This document shows, piece by piece, positions 5,159 to 13,586 of a stretch of 54,536 bases of DNA (position 1 is the first letter of the stretch; each line of letters starts with the position of its first letter). The DNA lies in the NCBI RefSeq assembly GCF_001942465.1, contig NZ_MKJY01000332.1, positions 1 to 54,536 of the forward strand, written 5' to 3'. The translations under genes and the position numbers were made by a program. The stretch is from Actinomadura sp. CNU-125. GTDB lineage: Bacteria > Actinomycetota > Actinomycetes > Streptosporangiales > Streptosporangiaceae. The notes under the pieces are model-generated. The model was not told where the DNA came from, did no database searches, and saw only the letters and a list, made by a program, of their open reading frames with translations.

Positions 5159-7313
5159 TCAGGCGTCGTAGGTGTCCAGGGGGTTGTTCCCGGCTTCACC
5201 TGGTGCGGGGAGAGAGCGTCCGCGCCCTCGGACGACCTCGCCGCCTCTCATCCTCTCATTCTGCGAGAACCATTCATAGGACAAACCGCGGGGGTCTGGC
5301 GGGGTCGGGCCGCCGGGCCGCAGCTTCTTCGGGCGGGTGCGGGGGTAGTGGACGGGAAGGTCGGCGAGGCCCGCGGCCGCTTGGAGGAACGCCTCCTGCG
5401 CCTTGCGCAACTCGGGGACGGCCCGGCTGCTCTCCTCGAAGGCCGCACGGAGCTCGTCCCAGTCGGCGGGGTTCGGGGCGGGCAGGTTCCCGGCGAGGGT
5501 GCGGTAGTGGGCCTGCCAGACGTCGCCGCGGTGCAGGGACGTGCCGGACGGTTCGAGGTCGAGCCGGACGCTGCCGAAGCCCAGCGGCTTGCCGAGGCCG
5601 ACCCGGTGGAAGCGGTCCTCGGGGAGCGTCAGCAGCCACAGCAGCGCGCCGAGTTCGGTGCCGTCGAGGTCGCGGACCTTGATGGTGAACGTGAACTCCG
5701 ATCCCCGGTCGACCCAGCCCTGGACGGAGCGGTTCTGGTTGTCGCGCTGGTCGCTGGTCGTCCTGAAGGCGCGTCCGTCCTGGCTCAGCACGGGGACCGG
5801 GCTGTTGCCGCCGGCGGCCTCGCGCGGCCTCCGGTACTCGCGGAAGCCCTTGTCGTTGATGAGCCGCTGGGTCGGGTCCTCGGGCCCCTTCGGCTGCTTC
5901 CAGTAGGTCTTGTCGTCGGCGACGGCGCGGTGGTGCCAGTAGAACTTGCGTCCGCGCAGGCCGCGTTCCCGCCCCTGGAAGATCTCTCCCTTCGGCATGC
6001 CGTCGCGGAGGGGGACGTCGGGCCGGTCGGGGTCGTCGGCCAGGTAGAAGCGGCCCTGCGCCGGTTTGGGTTGGCCGAGGATCGACAGCGGCAGGCCATC
6101 GCCCTCGAACTCCGTCGTCGTGGCGGGCCCGCAGGTGACGTTCCTGATGCGCAGCCGTCCCCGGTAGGCGGACGGACGGGTCCCCGCGCCCTCGGGCGCG
6201 ACCCAGCCGAACACCCGGTCGGCCGGGGACAGTTCGTCGAAGGCGGACGCCGGGTGCAGGCTGTCCGGGAGCATGTCGGACGGAACGCCGCCGACGTCCC
6301 GGGGGATCATCACCGGGTACAGACCGACGATGTCGCCCCGTTCCTTCTTCGCCCAGCAGAGCGTTCCCCGCGTCAGCCGCGCCCGCTCCTTGTCGTGGAT
6401 GTGCGGGCTCAGTTCGACTTCGCCGATCGAGTCCGCTCGCCACTCGTCCGGCCGCTTGCCGTCCTTGCGCTGCGGGATCTCGTCCTCGTGCTGGTCGCGG
6501 TAGCTCTTCATCAGGTCGCGCCACCGCTTGCACTGGCCGTGCAAGGTGACGCGCGTTGGCCTTTCGGTGCTGAAGAAGAGCCGTTCGTGCGTCTTGCCGA
6601 TGGCGTTGCGTCCCGTCACGCAGGCGATCCCGGCGGCGACCCGCTCCCCCGGGCCTGCCGGGGCAAGGTTCCCTTCGCCGAGGGGAATCACTTCGGTGAC
6701 CGTCCACGGCCCGCGGAACTGGTTGCCCCGGGGGTTGCGCATCGACGGCCTGACCAGACGGGCGCGCACGGGGTCGCCGTGCCGCGGCCGTTCCCCCGAG
6801 GGATAGGTGACGGGCGGGACGTCGTAGGCCGGCAACCGCGCGACCTCGTAGAGGTCCACTTCGATCTCGTCGGCGTCCTCGTCGACAGACGCGACCCGGA
6901 CCGGGAACATTCCGTTGTCCCGGTCGATGATGCGGGCGTCGTCGGCGATGCGGCGCCAGCCGAGCGGGTCGTCGTGGCCGGTGAAGACGCCGAACCGGGA
7001 CCCGGTGACCGCCTCGTACGCCGACCGCAGCATGCCCTTGACCGACGTCGCGGGCAGGTGCGGCTGCCGTCCCGCGTGAGCAACGGGTAGGTCAGATGCC
7101 CCTCGATGCCGCGATCCGCAACGGACGCGCGGGCCGTGTCGAGCAGCAGCAGCGGCGTCCGGACGGTCAGCCTCACCGCGATCGACCCCGTCCAGCGGTC
7201 CGGGTGGAGCCGGTCGTGCCCGGCGGCGCGGCGTCGGCGAACGCCTCCGGCAGCCCGTCGCGGGGGAACGCGGGGACGAACGTGTACGGGTTCAGGAAGG
7301 GCTCGCGCGGCAT
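5159..7313 (-). CDS. TIGR03986-type CRISPR-associated RAMP protein (two frame changes)
   Basis: Large RAMP-superfamily protein, about 718 residues if two missing bases are restored, resembling the TIGR03986 family found beside type III systems. The N-terminus from ATG 7313 reads MPREPFLNPYTFVPAFPRDG. A frame change near 7215 leads to RWTGSIAVRLTVRTPLLLLD, and another near 7060 to HLPATSVKGMLRSAYEAVTG, the typical RAMP segment that enters the first helix. The C-terminal half has a second RAMP unit ending RFHRVGLGKPLGFGSVRLDL, a glycine-rich loop. It is transcribed away from the cmr operon. Its role is uncertain; it could be an accessory backbone subunit. Both shifts are single missing bases in GC runs, so the gene may be intact in the cell. 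Confidence 0.8.
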
Positions 7314-7551
7314 ACGTGACGTCCTCGCTCCGGGGCCGGTTCTCGCATGTATCCGATGGACGAGACCAAGCCAACCAAATGTCCGTCGGTCGACTCACCG
7401 TGATGTCCGCTTGCCCACCGCTCGTTTCAGCAGCTCGTGATACGAGCCCGGCTTCCTGTCCGGTAGCGGTCACGAGCAGATCGTGCATCGGGAGAGTGAG
7501 CAACAGTTCACCGGACGAGGATGTTCACGGTGCCCATACAGGAGATCGGGG
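7314..7551. promoter_or_regulatory. Divergent promoter region between the RAMP gene and the cmr operon
   Basis: This 238-bp gap separates two divergent transcription units and must hold both promoters. I see no clear -35/-10 pair, CRISPR repeat or dyad. The only definite element is the ribosome site AGGAG at 7540-7544 before cmr2. Confidence 0.4.
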
Positions 7552-9294
7552 GTGTGGGACGTGACCGAGGACGGGGACCTCATCGTGCTGGCGCTCGGCG
7601 GGGTGCAGGCGTTCATCGGCGAGTCGCGAACCACGGCGGACCTCGCGGCGGCGAGCGGGATGCTCTCCTCACTGGCCGCGGAGGCGGCCAGGGTCGTCGG
7701 GAAGTCCGGGGGGACTCTCGTGTTCCCCGAGCACACCGAAGAGGGCGGCAAGCCTAACCGCGTCGTGGCGCTGACACCGCGCGGCAGCGGTGCGGCGGTG
7801 GCCGGACGGGCGGCGGACGCCGTCCGGGAGATGTGGGCGGCCCAGGTGCGCCAGGTGTTCGGCGAGAGCGCCGGAGCTCCGGCCGATACGCCCGGTTTCC
7901 CGGACGTGAGCTGGGTGTGCGTACCCGGTGACCGCGGCGACTACGCGGTGAAGTGGGACCTGGCGCGGCGGGCGCTGGCGGCGCGGCGGGGCGTGCGCGC
8001 GTTCGGCGCGGTGACCGAGGAGGGGCGGGCTCCGTGCTCGCTGAGTCCGCGGTGGGCGTCGAGCCCGCCGCCGCCGAAGGCGCGCAAACATCACCGCGAG
8101 GAGCAGTTGAGCCGGGCGAACTGGGTGAAGCGGCAGCACGGGCTGTCGGAGGACGGGACGCGGTTCCCGTCCACCTACGCCATCGCGTCGGCGCGATTCC
8201 GGAGCGAGGTCGACGCGCGCTGGGACGCCGATGGGGTGGCGGACGCCGTCCGGGCGTTGCGCGACGTGGTGCGCGGGCTCGGCGGGCAGCGGGAGACGCC
8301 GGTGCCCGGGTTGGCGTCCGGCCACGGCGTGGACCGGCTGCGGGTCTGGCTCGCCGAGTCCGCCGGGGCCTGGGTATACCCCGAGCGGTGGCGGGAGGGG
8401 ATCGTCGCGGAGGCGGCCCCGGACGCGTCCAAGAGCGATGCCGCGGCCATCGCCGAACGGGGCGCGCGGGCCGCCGGGAACCTGCTCGAGCGGATGCGGG
8501 CGCACGGCGTCCCCCGTCCCGCGATCTATCTCGCCGTGGTCGTCCAGGATCTGGACGACATGGGCCGCTTCCTCTCCAGGCCGTCCGTCACCGTCGAGGC
8601 GCACCAGGACGTGTCGCGGCGCCTGATCGGGCTCGCCGGGCGGCAGACGGCCGCGCTGCGCGGCCGCGAACTGCTGGGCGTGCCGGTGTACGCGGGCGGC
8701 GACGACCTGCTGGCGCTGGCCCCGGCGGCGACTGCGCTGGCGACCGCCGCCGAGGTGCACCGGCTCGCCGCCGAGACGTCCGATCTGCCCACGGCCAGTA
8801 CCGCGGTGCTCTATTTCCACTACCACGCGCAGTTGCGTCATGTGCTGGTCGAGGCGCAGCGGCTGCTGCGGGAGGCCAAGGACGGTGTGCCGGGCAAGCA
8901 CGCGCTCGCGGTCGGTTTCCTGCGCCGGTCCGGGTTCCGCGAGGAGTCGATCCAGCCGTGGACGCCGACGACCTCGGGGCACTCGCCGGAGGGCCTTTTT
9001 GAGTGGTTGGGCCGGAGCGGGGAGTTCACGCTGTCGCCGCGGCTGGTGACGGTGCTGGAACGGGACGCCGGCGAGCTGCAAAGCCTGCGGGACACGGTGT
9101 ACGAGGCCGAGCTGCGGCGGCTGGTCGGGCGGCACGCGGACGGCGGGACGTCCGCCGCGCGGGACGCATGGTCGGCGGAGGCCGGGCGCGCGCTGGTGGA
9201 GCTCGGGGATCGGGAGCATTCGGCCGGACGGCATGGTCGGCGTCCCGCGCCGGTGGCCCGGGTGGGGGTCTTCCAGCGGCAGGAGGCGCGGTGA
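7552..9294 (+). CDS. cmr2: Type III-B Cas10 (Cmr2), GGDD present, HD domain absent
   Basis: Large subunit of the Cmr interference complex; on target RNA binding the palm domain converts ATP to cyclic oligoadenylate. The 580-residue protein from GTG 7552 (GGAG 8 bases upstream) begins directly with the Cmr2 N-terminal domain (VLALGGVQAFIGESRTTADL), with no HD nuclease domain ahead of it. The catalytic palm includes YLAVVVQDLDDMGRFL and VYAGGDDLLALAP with GGDD at about 382-385. Most full-length Cas10 proteins are longer because of HD and zinc domains. This form probably cannot cut DNA by HD but should still signal. It overlaps cmr3 by 4 bases (GTGA). Confidence 0.93.
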   Translation: MWDVTEDGDLIVLALGGVQAFIGESRTTADLAAASGMLSSLAAEAARVVGKSGGTLVFPEHTEEGGKPNRVVALTPRGSGAAVAGRAADAVREMWAAQVRQVFGESAGAPADTPGFPDVSWVCVPGDRGDYAVKWDLARRALAARRGVRAFGAVTEEGRAPCSLSPRWASSPPPPKARKHHREEQLSRANWVKRQHGLSEDGTRFPSTYAIASARFRSEVDARWDADGVADAVRALRDVVRGLGGQRETPVPGLASGHGVDRLRVWLAESAGAWVYPERWREGIVAEAAPDASKSDAAAIAERGARAAGNLLERMRAHGVPRPAIYLAVVVQDLDDMGRFLSRPSVTVEAHQDVSRRLIGLAGRQTAALRGRELLGVPVYAGGDDLLALAPAATALATAAEVHRLAAETSDLPTASTAVLYFHYHAQLRHVLVEAQRLLREAKDGVPGKHALAVGFLRRSGFREESIQPWTPTTSGHSPEGLFEWLGRSGEFTLSPRLVTVLERDAGELQSLRDTVYEAELRRLVGRHADGGTSAARDAWSAEAGRALVELGDREHSAGRHGRRPAPVARVGVFQRQEAR

Positions 9295-10366
9295 CGGTGC
9301 AGCGGTGGCTGGCGTTCACGCCGCGGGACACGGTGACCGTCCGGGACGGACGGTCGTTCCAGGCGGGGACCGACAGCAGTGCGGAGACCGTCCGCCCGTG
9401 GCCGAGCACCATTGCGGGCGCGGTGCGGACGGCGTACGGGAAGGAGCCCGAAGCCGTCCGGGGGCCGGTGCTGGCGCGGCGCACCGGCACGGGCGGGTGG
9501 GAGCCGTACCTGCCGATGCCCGCCGACGTGGTGCGTCCGCCGGGAAGCACGCGGGCGCGGCTGCTGCGCCCCCACCCGGAGCTCGCCGGGATCGCCACAG
9601 ACCTCGGCGAGGGGCTGCTGGCGCCGCCGGACACGGTCGGGAAGGTCGAGGAGGTGCAGGGGTGGGTGCCGGGCGCCCGGTTCACCGACTACCTGCACGG
9701 CACGATCCGTCCCGCGGGCTTCGACCTCGACGAGACGCTCCGTCCCTACGGCGCGGGCCGGGACCCGCTCGTCCCCGAACGGCGCGTCGGCCTGGCCCGC
9801 ACCGGCGGCCGGACGGCGCGGGAGGGGTTCCTGTATCAGTCCACGCACCTGCGTCCCCTGGACGGCTGGTCGTTCCTGGCGTGCAACGACGTGCCGGAGG
9901 ACGGCGACTGGACGCCGCGGGGCCCGACCCCGTTCGGCGGGCGCGGCAGGCTCGCCGACGTGGCCGAGGTCTCCGGCGTCGACTGGCCCGCGGCGCCCAC
10001 GACGTTCCCGGACGGCCGGGTGCTGGTCTACCTGGCCACGCCCGCGCTGTGGCCGGGCGGGTGGCGGCCGGAGACGCCCGCGGGAGCCGAACTGGTGGGG
10101 GCGGCGGTGCCGACGCCGCGTCCCGTCGCGACCGCGTCCCCGCGCGAGGCGCGGCGCGCGGCGCACGGCTGATGTCCACGGTCGCCCTGCGGTGGGCCGT
10201 CCCCGCCGGGGCCGTCTACCTGCTGCGCTTCGTCGACCCCGCCCGCGCGGCCGCGTGGGCCCGGGAGCGGCACGCCCGTCCGTGGGGGCCTCCGGCGGCG
10301 ACCCGCCTCGACACGGCCGGATTCGGCATCGCGCTCATCGGAACATGGAAAGGACCCGGCTCGTGA
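9291..10366 (+). CDS. cmr3: Type III-B RAMP protein Cmr3 (one frame change near 10165)
   Basis: Cmr3 is a Cas5-like RAMP that, with Cmr2, holds the 5' tag of the crRNA. The N-terminus RWLAFTPRDTVTVRDGRSFQ is the usual Cmr3 opening, followed by TVRPWPSTIAGAVRTAYG. The long frame stops at 10172 after 293 residues. The missing C-terminus, RWAVPAGAVYLLRF and GFGIALIGTW, follows at once in another frame starting ATG 10172. Adding one G to the GG before CTGATG gives an unbroken 358-residue protein of normal length, so a sequencing deletion is likely. A genuine split gene with TGATG coupling is less likely. The end overlaps the cmr4 GTG start. Confidence 0.88.
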
Positions 10367-11256
10367 CCCGACCGGTAGAAATGCTTCTCCTGCTGTACGC
10401 GGAATCGCCGGTCCACGCCGGGGCGAACGAGAGCATCGACGTCATCGACCTGCCGATCCAGCGGGAGGCGTCCACCGGGTATCCGGTGATCTGGGGGCAG
10501 AGCCTCAAGGGAGCGCTCCGGCAGGCCGCCGAGGACGCCCAGCGGGCGGGCGGCTCGGCGTGGACGGCGCAGCTCGTGCGGCAGGTGTTCGGTTCGGCCG
10601 TCGGCACCGACGGCGAGGAGTCCGCGGCGGGACTGCTGATGGTCGGCGACGCCCAGCTCGTCGCGATGCCGGTTCCCGCGCTGCGGCGCACGTTCGCCTG
10701 GGTGACGTCCGGCATGGCGCTGGCGCGGCTCGCCCGCAAGTACCGGACGCTCGGCCGGCCGATCCCGCCGACTCCCGCCGTCGCGCCCGATCGGGGCCTG
10801 GCCGCCGGGGCCGCCTGGACGACGATGGACCAGCAGGTGCTCGGCCCGTGCGTCGTCCCGCTGGAGACGAGCGAGGAAGTGAAGCAGTGGGCCGGACGTC
10901 TCGCCGCCGACGCGATCGGCCCCGCCGACGACCCCGTCACGGGCCACTTCCACGACAAGTTCGTCCAGGACCTGTTGCTCGTCGGCGACGACACCATGCC
11001 GCAGCTTGTGCGCGAGTGCACCGAGCTGAACGCGCGGGTGCAGCTCGACGACGGGAAGACCGTCGCGCACGGCCCGTTCTACAGCGAGTACCTCCCGGCC
11101 GAAACCGTCCTGGCGGCGTCCCTGACGCTGCGCGAACCCTCGGACGCGTCCCGGGCTGCCGTGCGCGAACTCCTAGGCGGCGCGCCACTGCAGGTCGGCG
11201 GCGACGAGACCCTCGGCAAGGGCCTCATGTGGGCGCGGCTGGAGGAGGCCGGATGA
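10363..11256 (+). CDS. cmr4: Type III-B RAMP protein Cmr4
   Basis: Cmr4 is the repeated Cas7-like backbone subunit that cuts target RNA at 6-nt steps. The 297-residue protein shows LLLLYAESPVHAGANESIDV then IDLPIQREASTGYPVIWGQS then LKGALR, the standard Cmr4 N-terminal RAMP motif, and ends in the glycine-rich VGGDETLGKGLMW. The thumb region includes HDKFVQDLLLVGDDT. GTG 10363 is preferred over ATG 10345 because AAAGGA lies 8 bases upstream and it gives the GTGA overlap seen elsewhere in this operon. No frame break. The cleavage aspartate cannot be assigned with certainty without alignment. Confidence 0.93.
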   Translation: MTRPVEMLLLLYAESPVHAGANESIDVIDLPIQREASTGYPVIWGQSLKGALRQAAEDAQRAGGSAWTAQLVRQVFGSAVGTDGEESAAGLLMVGDAQLVAMPVPALRRTFAWVTSGMALARLARKYRTLGRPIPPTPAVAPDRGLAAGAAWTTMDQQVLGPCVVPLETSEEVKQWAGRLAADAIGPADDPVTGHFHDKFVQDLLLVGDDTMPQLVRECTELNARVQLDDGKTVAHGPFYSEYLPAETVLAASLTLREPSDASRAAVRELLGGAPLQVGGDETLGKGLMWARLEEAG

Positions 11257-11642
11257 GCGGGCGGACCGAGCAGCAGATGGCCGCGACGGCCGCGGAGCTG
11301 CTGCCGAGCCCCGTGACCAGGGAGCTGCGGACGCGGTACCGGGCGCTGCCGGTGATGCTGCGAACGTCCGGGCTGGCGGCGACGTACGCCTACATCGCCG
11401 CCAAGGGCAACGGCGACGACCGGCTCGCCGACGCCTACGCCCGGGTCGCCCGGGGTATCCGGGACCGGTTGCGGTCGCAGGGGCTGCTGTCCCCCGAGGA
11501 CACCGCCGACCACCGGGCGGTACTCCGCGCCCTCGGCGCGATGGACACGCCGGTGTACCTGCGGGCGGCCGCAGAGGTGTCCGCGCTCACCATCTGGATG
11601 AGCCGCCTCGCCGACGCCCTCCACCAGCGGGACGGGTCATGA
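11253..11642 (+). CDS. cmr5: Type III-B small subunit Cmr5
   Basis: Small all-helical subunit forming the inner filament beside Cmr4. The 129-residue product has the Cmr5 pattern: QQMAATAAELLP near the N-terminus, ELRTRYRALPVMLRTSGLAA then TYAYIAAKG, RVARGIRDRLRS, and AVLRALGAMDTPVYLRAAAE near the C-terminus. It overlaps cmr4 and cmr6 by ATGA at each end, so translation is coupled along the operon. Confidence 0.92.
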   Translation: MSGRTEQQMAATAAELLPSPVTRELRTRYRALPVMLRTSGLAATYAYIAAKGNGDDRLADAYARVARGIRDRLRSQGLLSPEDTADHRAVLRALGAMDTPVYLRAAAEVSALTIWMSRLADALHQRDGS

Positions 11643-12640
11643 GCGACGACGGACGACCGAGGCCGCGGCCACCGCGGATGCCGCCCCGACCGGGGCCGCC
11701 TCGGCGGCGGCAGCCGGGAGCGGGCCCTGGCGGAGGTCAGCCCCCTCCGAACGCGCCGCACGGGCCACCGCCCGGGGCGGCACCGCAGGGGCCGGGACGC
11801 CAGCAGGCCGTCGGACCGCTGGGCCGGGTCATCGGCCGCGACGACGTCCGGTTGCACAGCGCGCCGGGCGTCGGCCTGGGGGCGGGGGCCAACGCGCTGA
11901 TCCTGCTGCACCGCGTCGTTTTCGTCGACGACGAAGGCTCCATCGACAAGCGCGGCGGCGACCTGCTGCTGAAGTGGGCCGCCGTGGAAGGGCTCGGCCA
12001 AGAGCCCGGGCTGCTCCAGCGGGTCTCCGCGCGGCGGACGGCGATGCTGGACGCGCTACGGGCGCGGGGCGCGGGTGTCGCACGGCTGCGCGTCCGTCCG
12101 GAATGGCGGATGGCGGTCGGGCTGGGCAACCGCGCCAACCCGCACGAGATCGGCCTGTCGCTGCACGGCACCTACGGCTGGCCCGTCATCCCCGGTTCGA
12201 CGCTGAAGGGGATGACGGCGGCGTGGGCCCGGCGGTCCGGGGGCGCGGACATCGAGCGGATCTTCGGGTCGCCGCGTCCGGGCGTAGACGCCCGCGAAGC
12301 GGCGCGGCAGGGCACGGTGCGGTTCCTCGACGCCCTCCCCGCGGACGAGCCGGTCACCGTGACCGTCGACGTGGTGACTCCGCACGCCCAGCCGTACTAC
12401 GGCTCCGCGAACAACGGGGCGTCCGGTTCCGGCGTCGTCGCGCCCGCCGAGCATCACAACCCGATCCCGAGCATGTTCCTCACCGTTTCCGGCGGACTGT
12501 TCGCCGTCGACCTGACGGGCCCGGCGGACGACGTCCGCCAGGCTGCACGGTGGTGCCGCGAGGCATTCGACGAGCTGGGCGTGGGCGCCAAGACGGCGGC
12601 GGGCTACGGCTATGCGAACGCGATGACCGCGGAAGGATGA
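11639..12640 (+). CDS. cmr6: Type III-B RAMP protein Cmr6 with proline-rich N-terminal extension
   Basis: Cap-end Cas7-like RAMP of the Cmr complex. The core contains the Cmr6 signature ANPHEIGLSLHGTYGWPVIP then GSTLKGMTAAWAR, followed by FGSPRPGVD and GTVRFLDALP, with a C-terminal GVGAKTAAGYGYA glycine-rich loop. The first 55 or so residues are almost only Pro, Gly, Arg and Gln and are surely disordered; many Cmr6 proteins lack this part. A later start would be possible, but ATG 11639 has the ATGA overlap with cmr5. The stop is one base before the CARF gene. Confidence 0.92.
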   Translation: MSDDGRPRPRPPRMPPRPGPPRRRQPGAGPGGGQPPPNAPHGPPPGAAPQGPGRQQAVGPLGRVIGRDDVRLHSAPGVGLGAGANALILLHRVVFVDDEGSIDKRGGDLLLKWAAVEGLGQEPGLLQRVSARRTAMLDALRARGAGVARLRVRPEWRMAVGLGNRANPHEIGLSLHGTYGWPVIPGSTLKGMTAAWARRSGGADIERIFGSPRPGVDAREAARQGTVRFLDALPADEPVTVTVDVVTPHAQPYYGSANNGASGSGVVAPAEHHNPIPSMFLTVSGGLFAVDLTGPADDVRQAARWCREAFDELGVGAKTAAGYGYANAMTAEG

Positions 12641-12641
12641 C

Positions 12642-13586
12642 ATGGCCATCTACCTGATCTCGGTCGGCGGGAGCATCCTGAACTTCGTGCGGAACCCCTC
12701 CTCGCGGCTGGACGACGCGGTCGCCGACCGGGTCGCCCTGGCGGCCGGGGAGATCGGCGAACTCGCGAACGCCCCGTCGTCCGAGCAAGTCTCGGCGACG
12801 CTCTCGCGCTGGCTGTCGAAGGAGGGGGCCGCCGAGGCGGCGGCCCTGTGCGAGAGGCTCGCGCCCGGGCAATGGCCGTCGAGTGCGAGCGCCGAGCTCA
12901 GCACCTTCGAGAAGGCGGGCAGGTTGCGGGCGCGGCTGACGCGCGGCAGCACGGCGGTACTGATCACCTCCGACACGCCCGTCGGGTTGGTCTCGTCCCT
13001 GCTGAACGCGCTGGCCCTGACCGGCGGCGACCCCGCACGCGTCCGGTACCTGCCGGACCTGCCGGACTCCTTCGCCGGCCTGAAGGGCACCGTGGTGATC
13101 GCCCGGGTGCCCGGGCTGGACACGAGCCACAGCGACGGCTTCCGAGCCGCCATGGCCTACCTGGGGCACCTTGGCCGCGGGCTGCTGGCCGCCCACGGGT
13201 TGCTGCGGGAGGGCCGGACGGGCGAGCACTTCGAGCTGGACGAAAACGTCCGGTTCTACCTGTCCGGCGGCTTCAAGGCGACGATCCCCTACCTGATCGG
13301 GCTGGCGGAAGGGATGCGGTCGCTCACGAAGGCGACGGTCTCCGCGTGCGTCCTGTTCGAGGCCACCTCCCGGACCATCGACCTGCCACTGCGCCGACTG
13401 CCCCGCACGGTGGTCACCAAGGAACTCGAGCGGTTCTCGGCGGGCAACGCCACCGACCGGCAGCCCTACAGCGATGTCCTGGAGGGGTACGCCTACGAGC
13501 GCGCCGACGACGGTGCGGGCTGGGAGCTCACACCGTTCGGCGCGGGGCTGCAGGCCCTGTACGGCATGCGCAACGAAGCACAGTGA
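12642..13586 (+). CDS. CARF-domain protein of the APE2256/TIGR02619 type, no HEPN nuclease
   Basis: Likely sensor of the cyclic oligoadenylate made by Cmr2. The 314-residue protein opens AIYLISVGGSILNFV (Rossmann strand 1 and the first ligand loop). It continues TAVLITSDTPVGLVSSLLNA and ENVRFYLSGGFKATIPYLIG, the SGGFKA motif that matches the TGGFK signature of TIGR02619/Csm6-like CARF domains. After about residue 240 there is only a short tail ending ELTPFGAGLQALYG, which looks like the end of a winged helix. No HEPN motif (RxxxxH) or other effector domain is visible. It could be a ring nuclease, a regulator, or the sensor half of a two-protein effector with the next gene, which it overlaps by GTGA. 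Confidence 0.8.
   Translation: MAIYLISVGGSILNFVRNPSSRLDDAVADRVALAAGEIGELANAPSSEQVSATLSRWLSKEGAAEAAALCERLAPGQWPSSASAELSTFEKAGRLRARLTRGSTAVLITSDTPVGLVSSLLNALALTGGDPARVRYLPDLPDSFAGLKGTVVIARVPGLDTSHSDGFRAAMAYLGHLGRGLLAAHGLLREGRTGEHFELDENVRFYLSGGFKATIPYLIGLAEGMRSLTKATVSACVLFEATSRTIDLPLRRLPRTVVTKELERFSAGNATDRQPYSDVLEGYAYERADDGAGWELTPFGAGLQALYGMRNEAQ

Noticed and set aside
5150..7090. Long plus-strand open frame opposite the RAMP gene
   Set aside because: No motif; codon positions fit the minus-strand gene, which has RAMP signatures.
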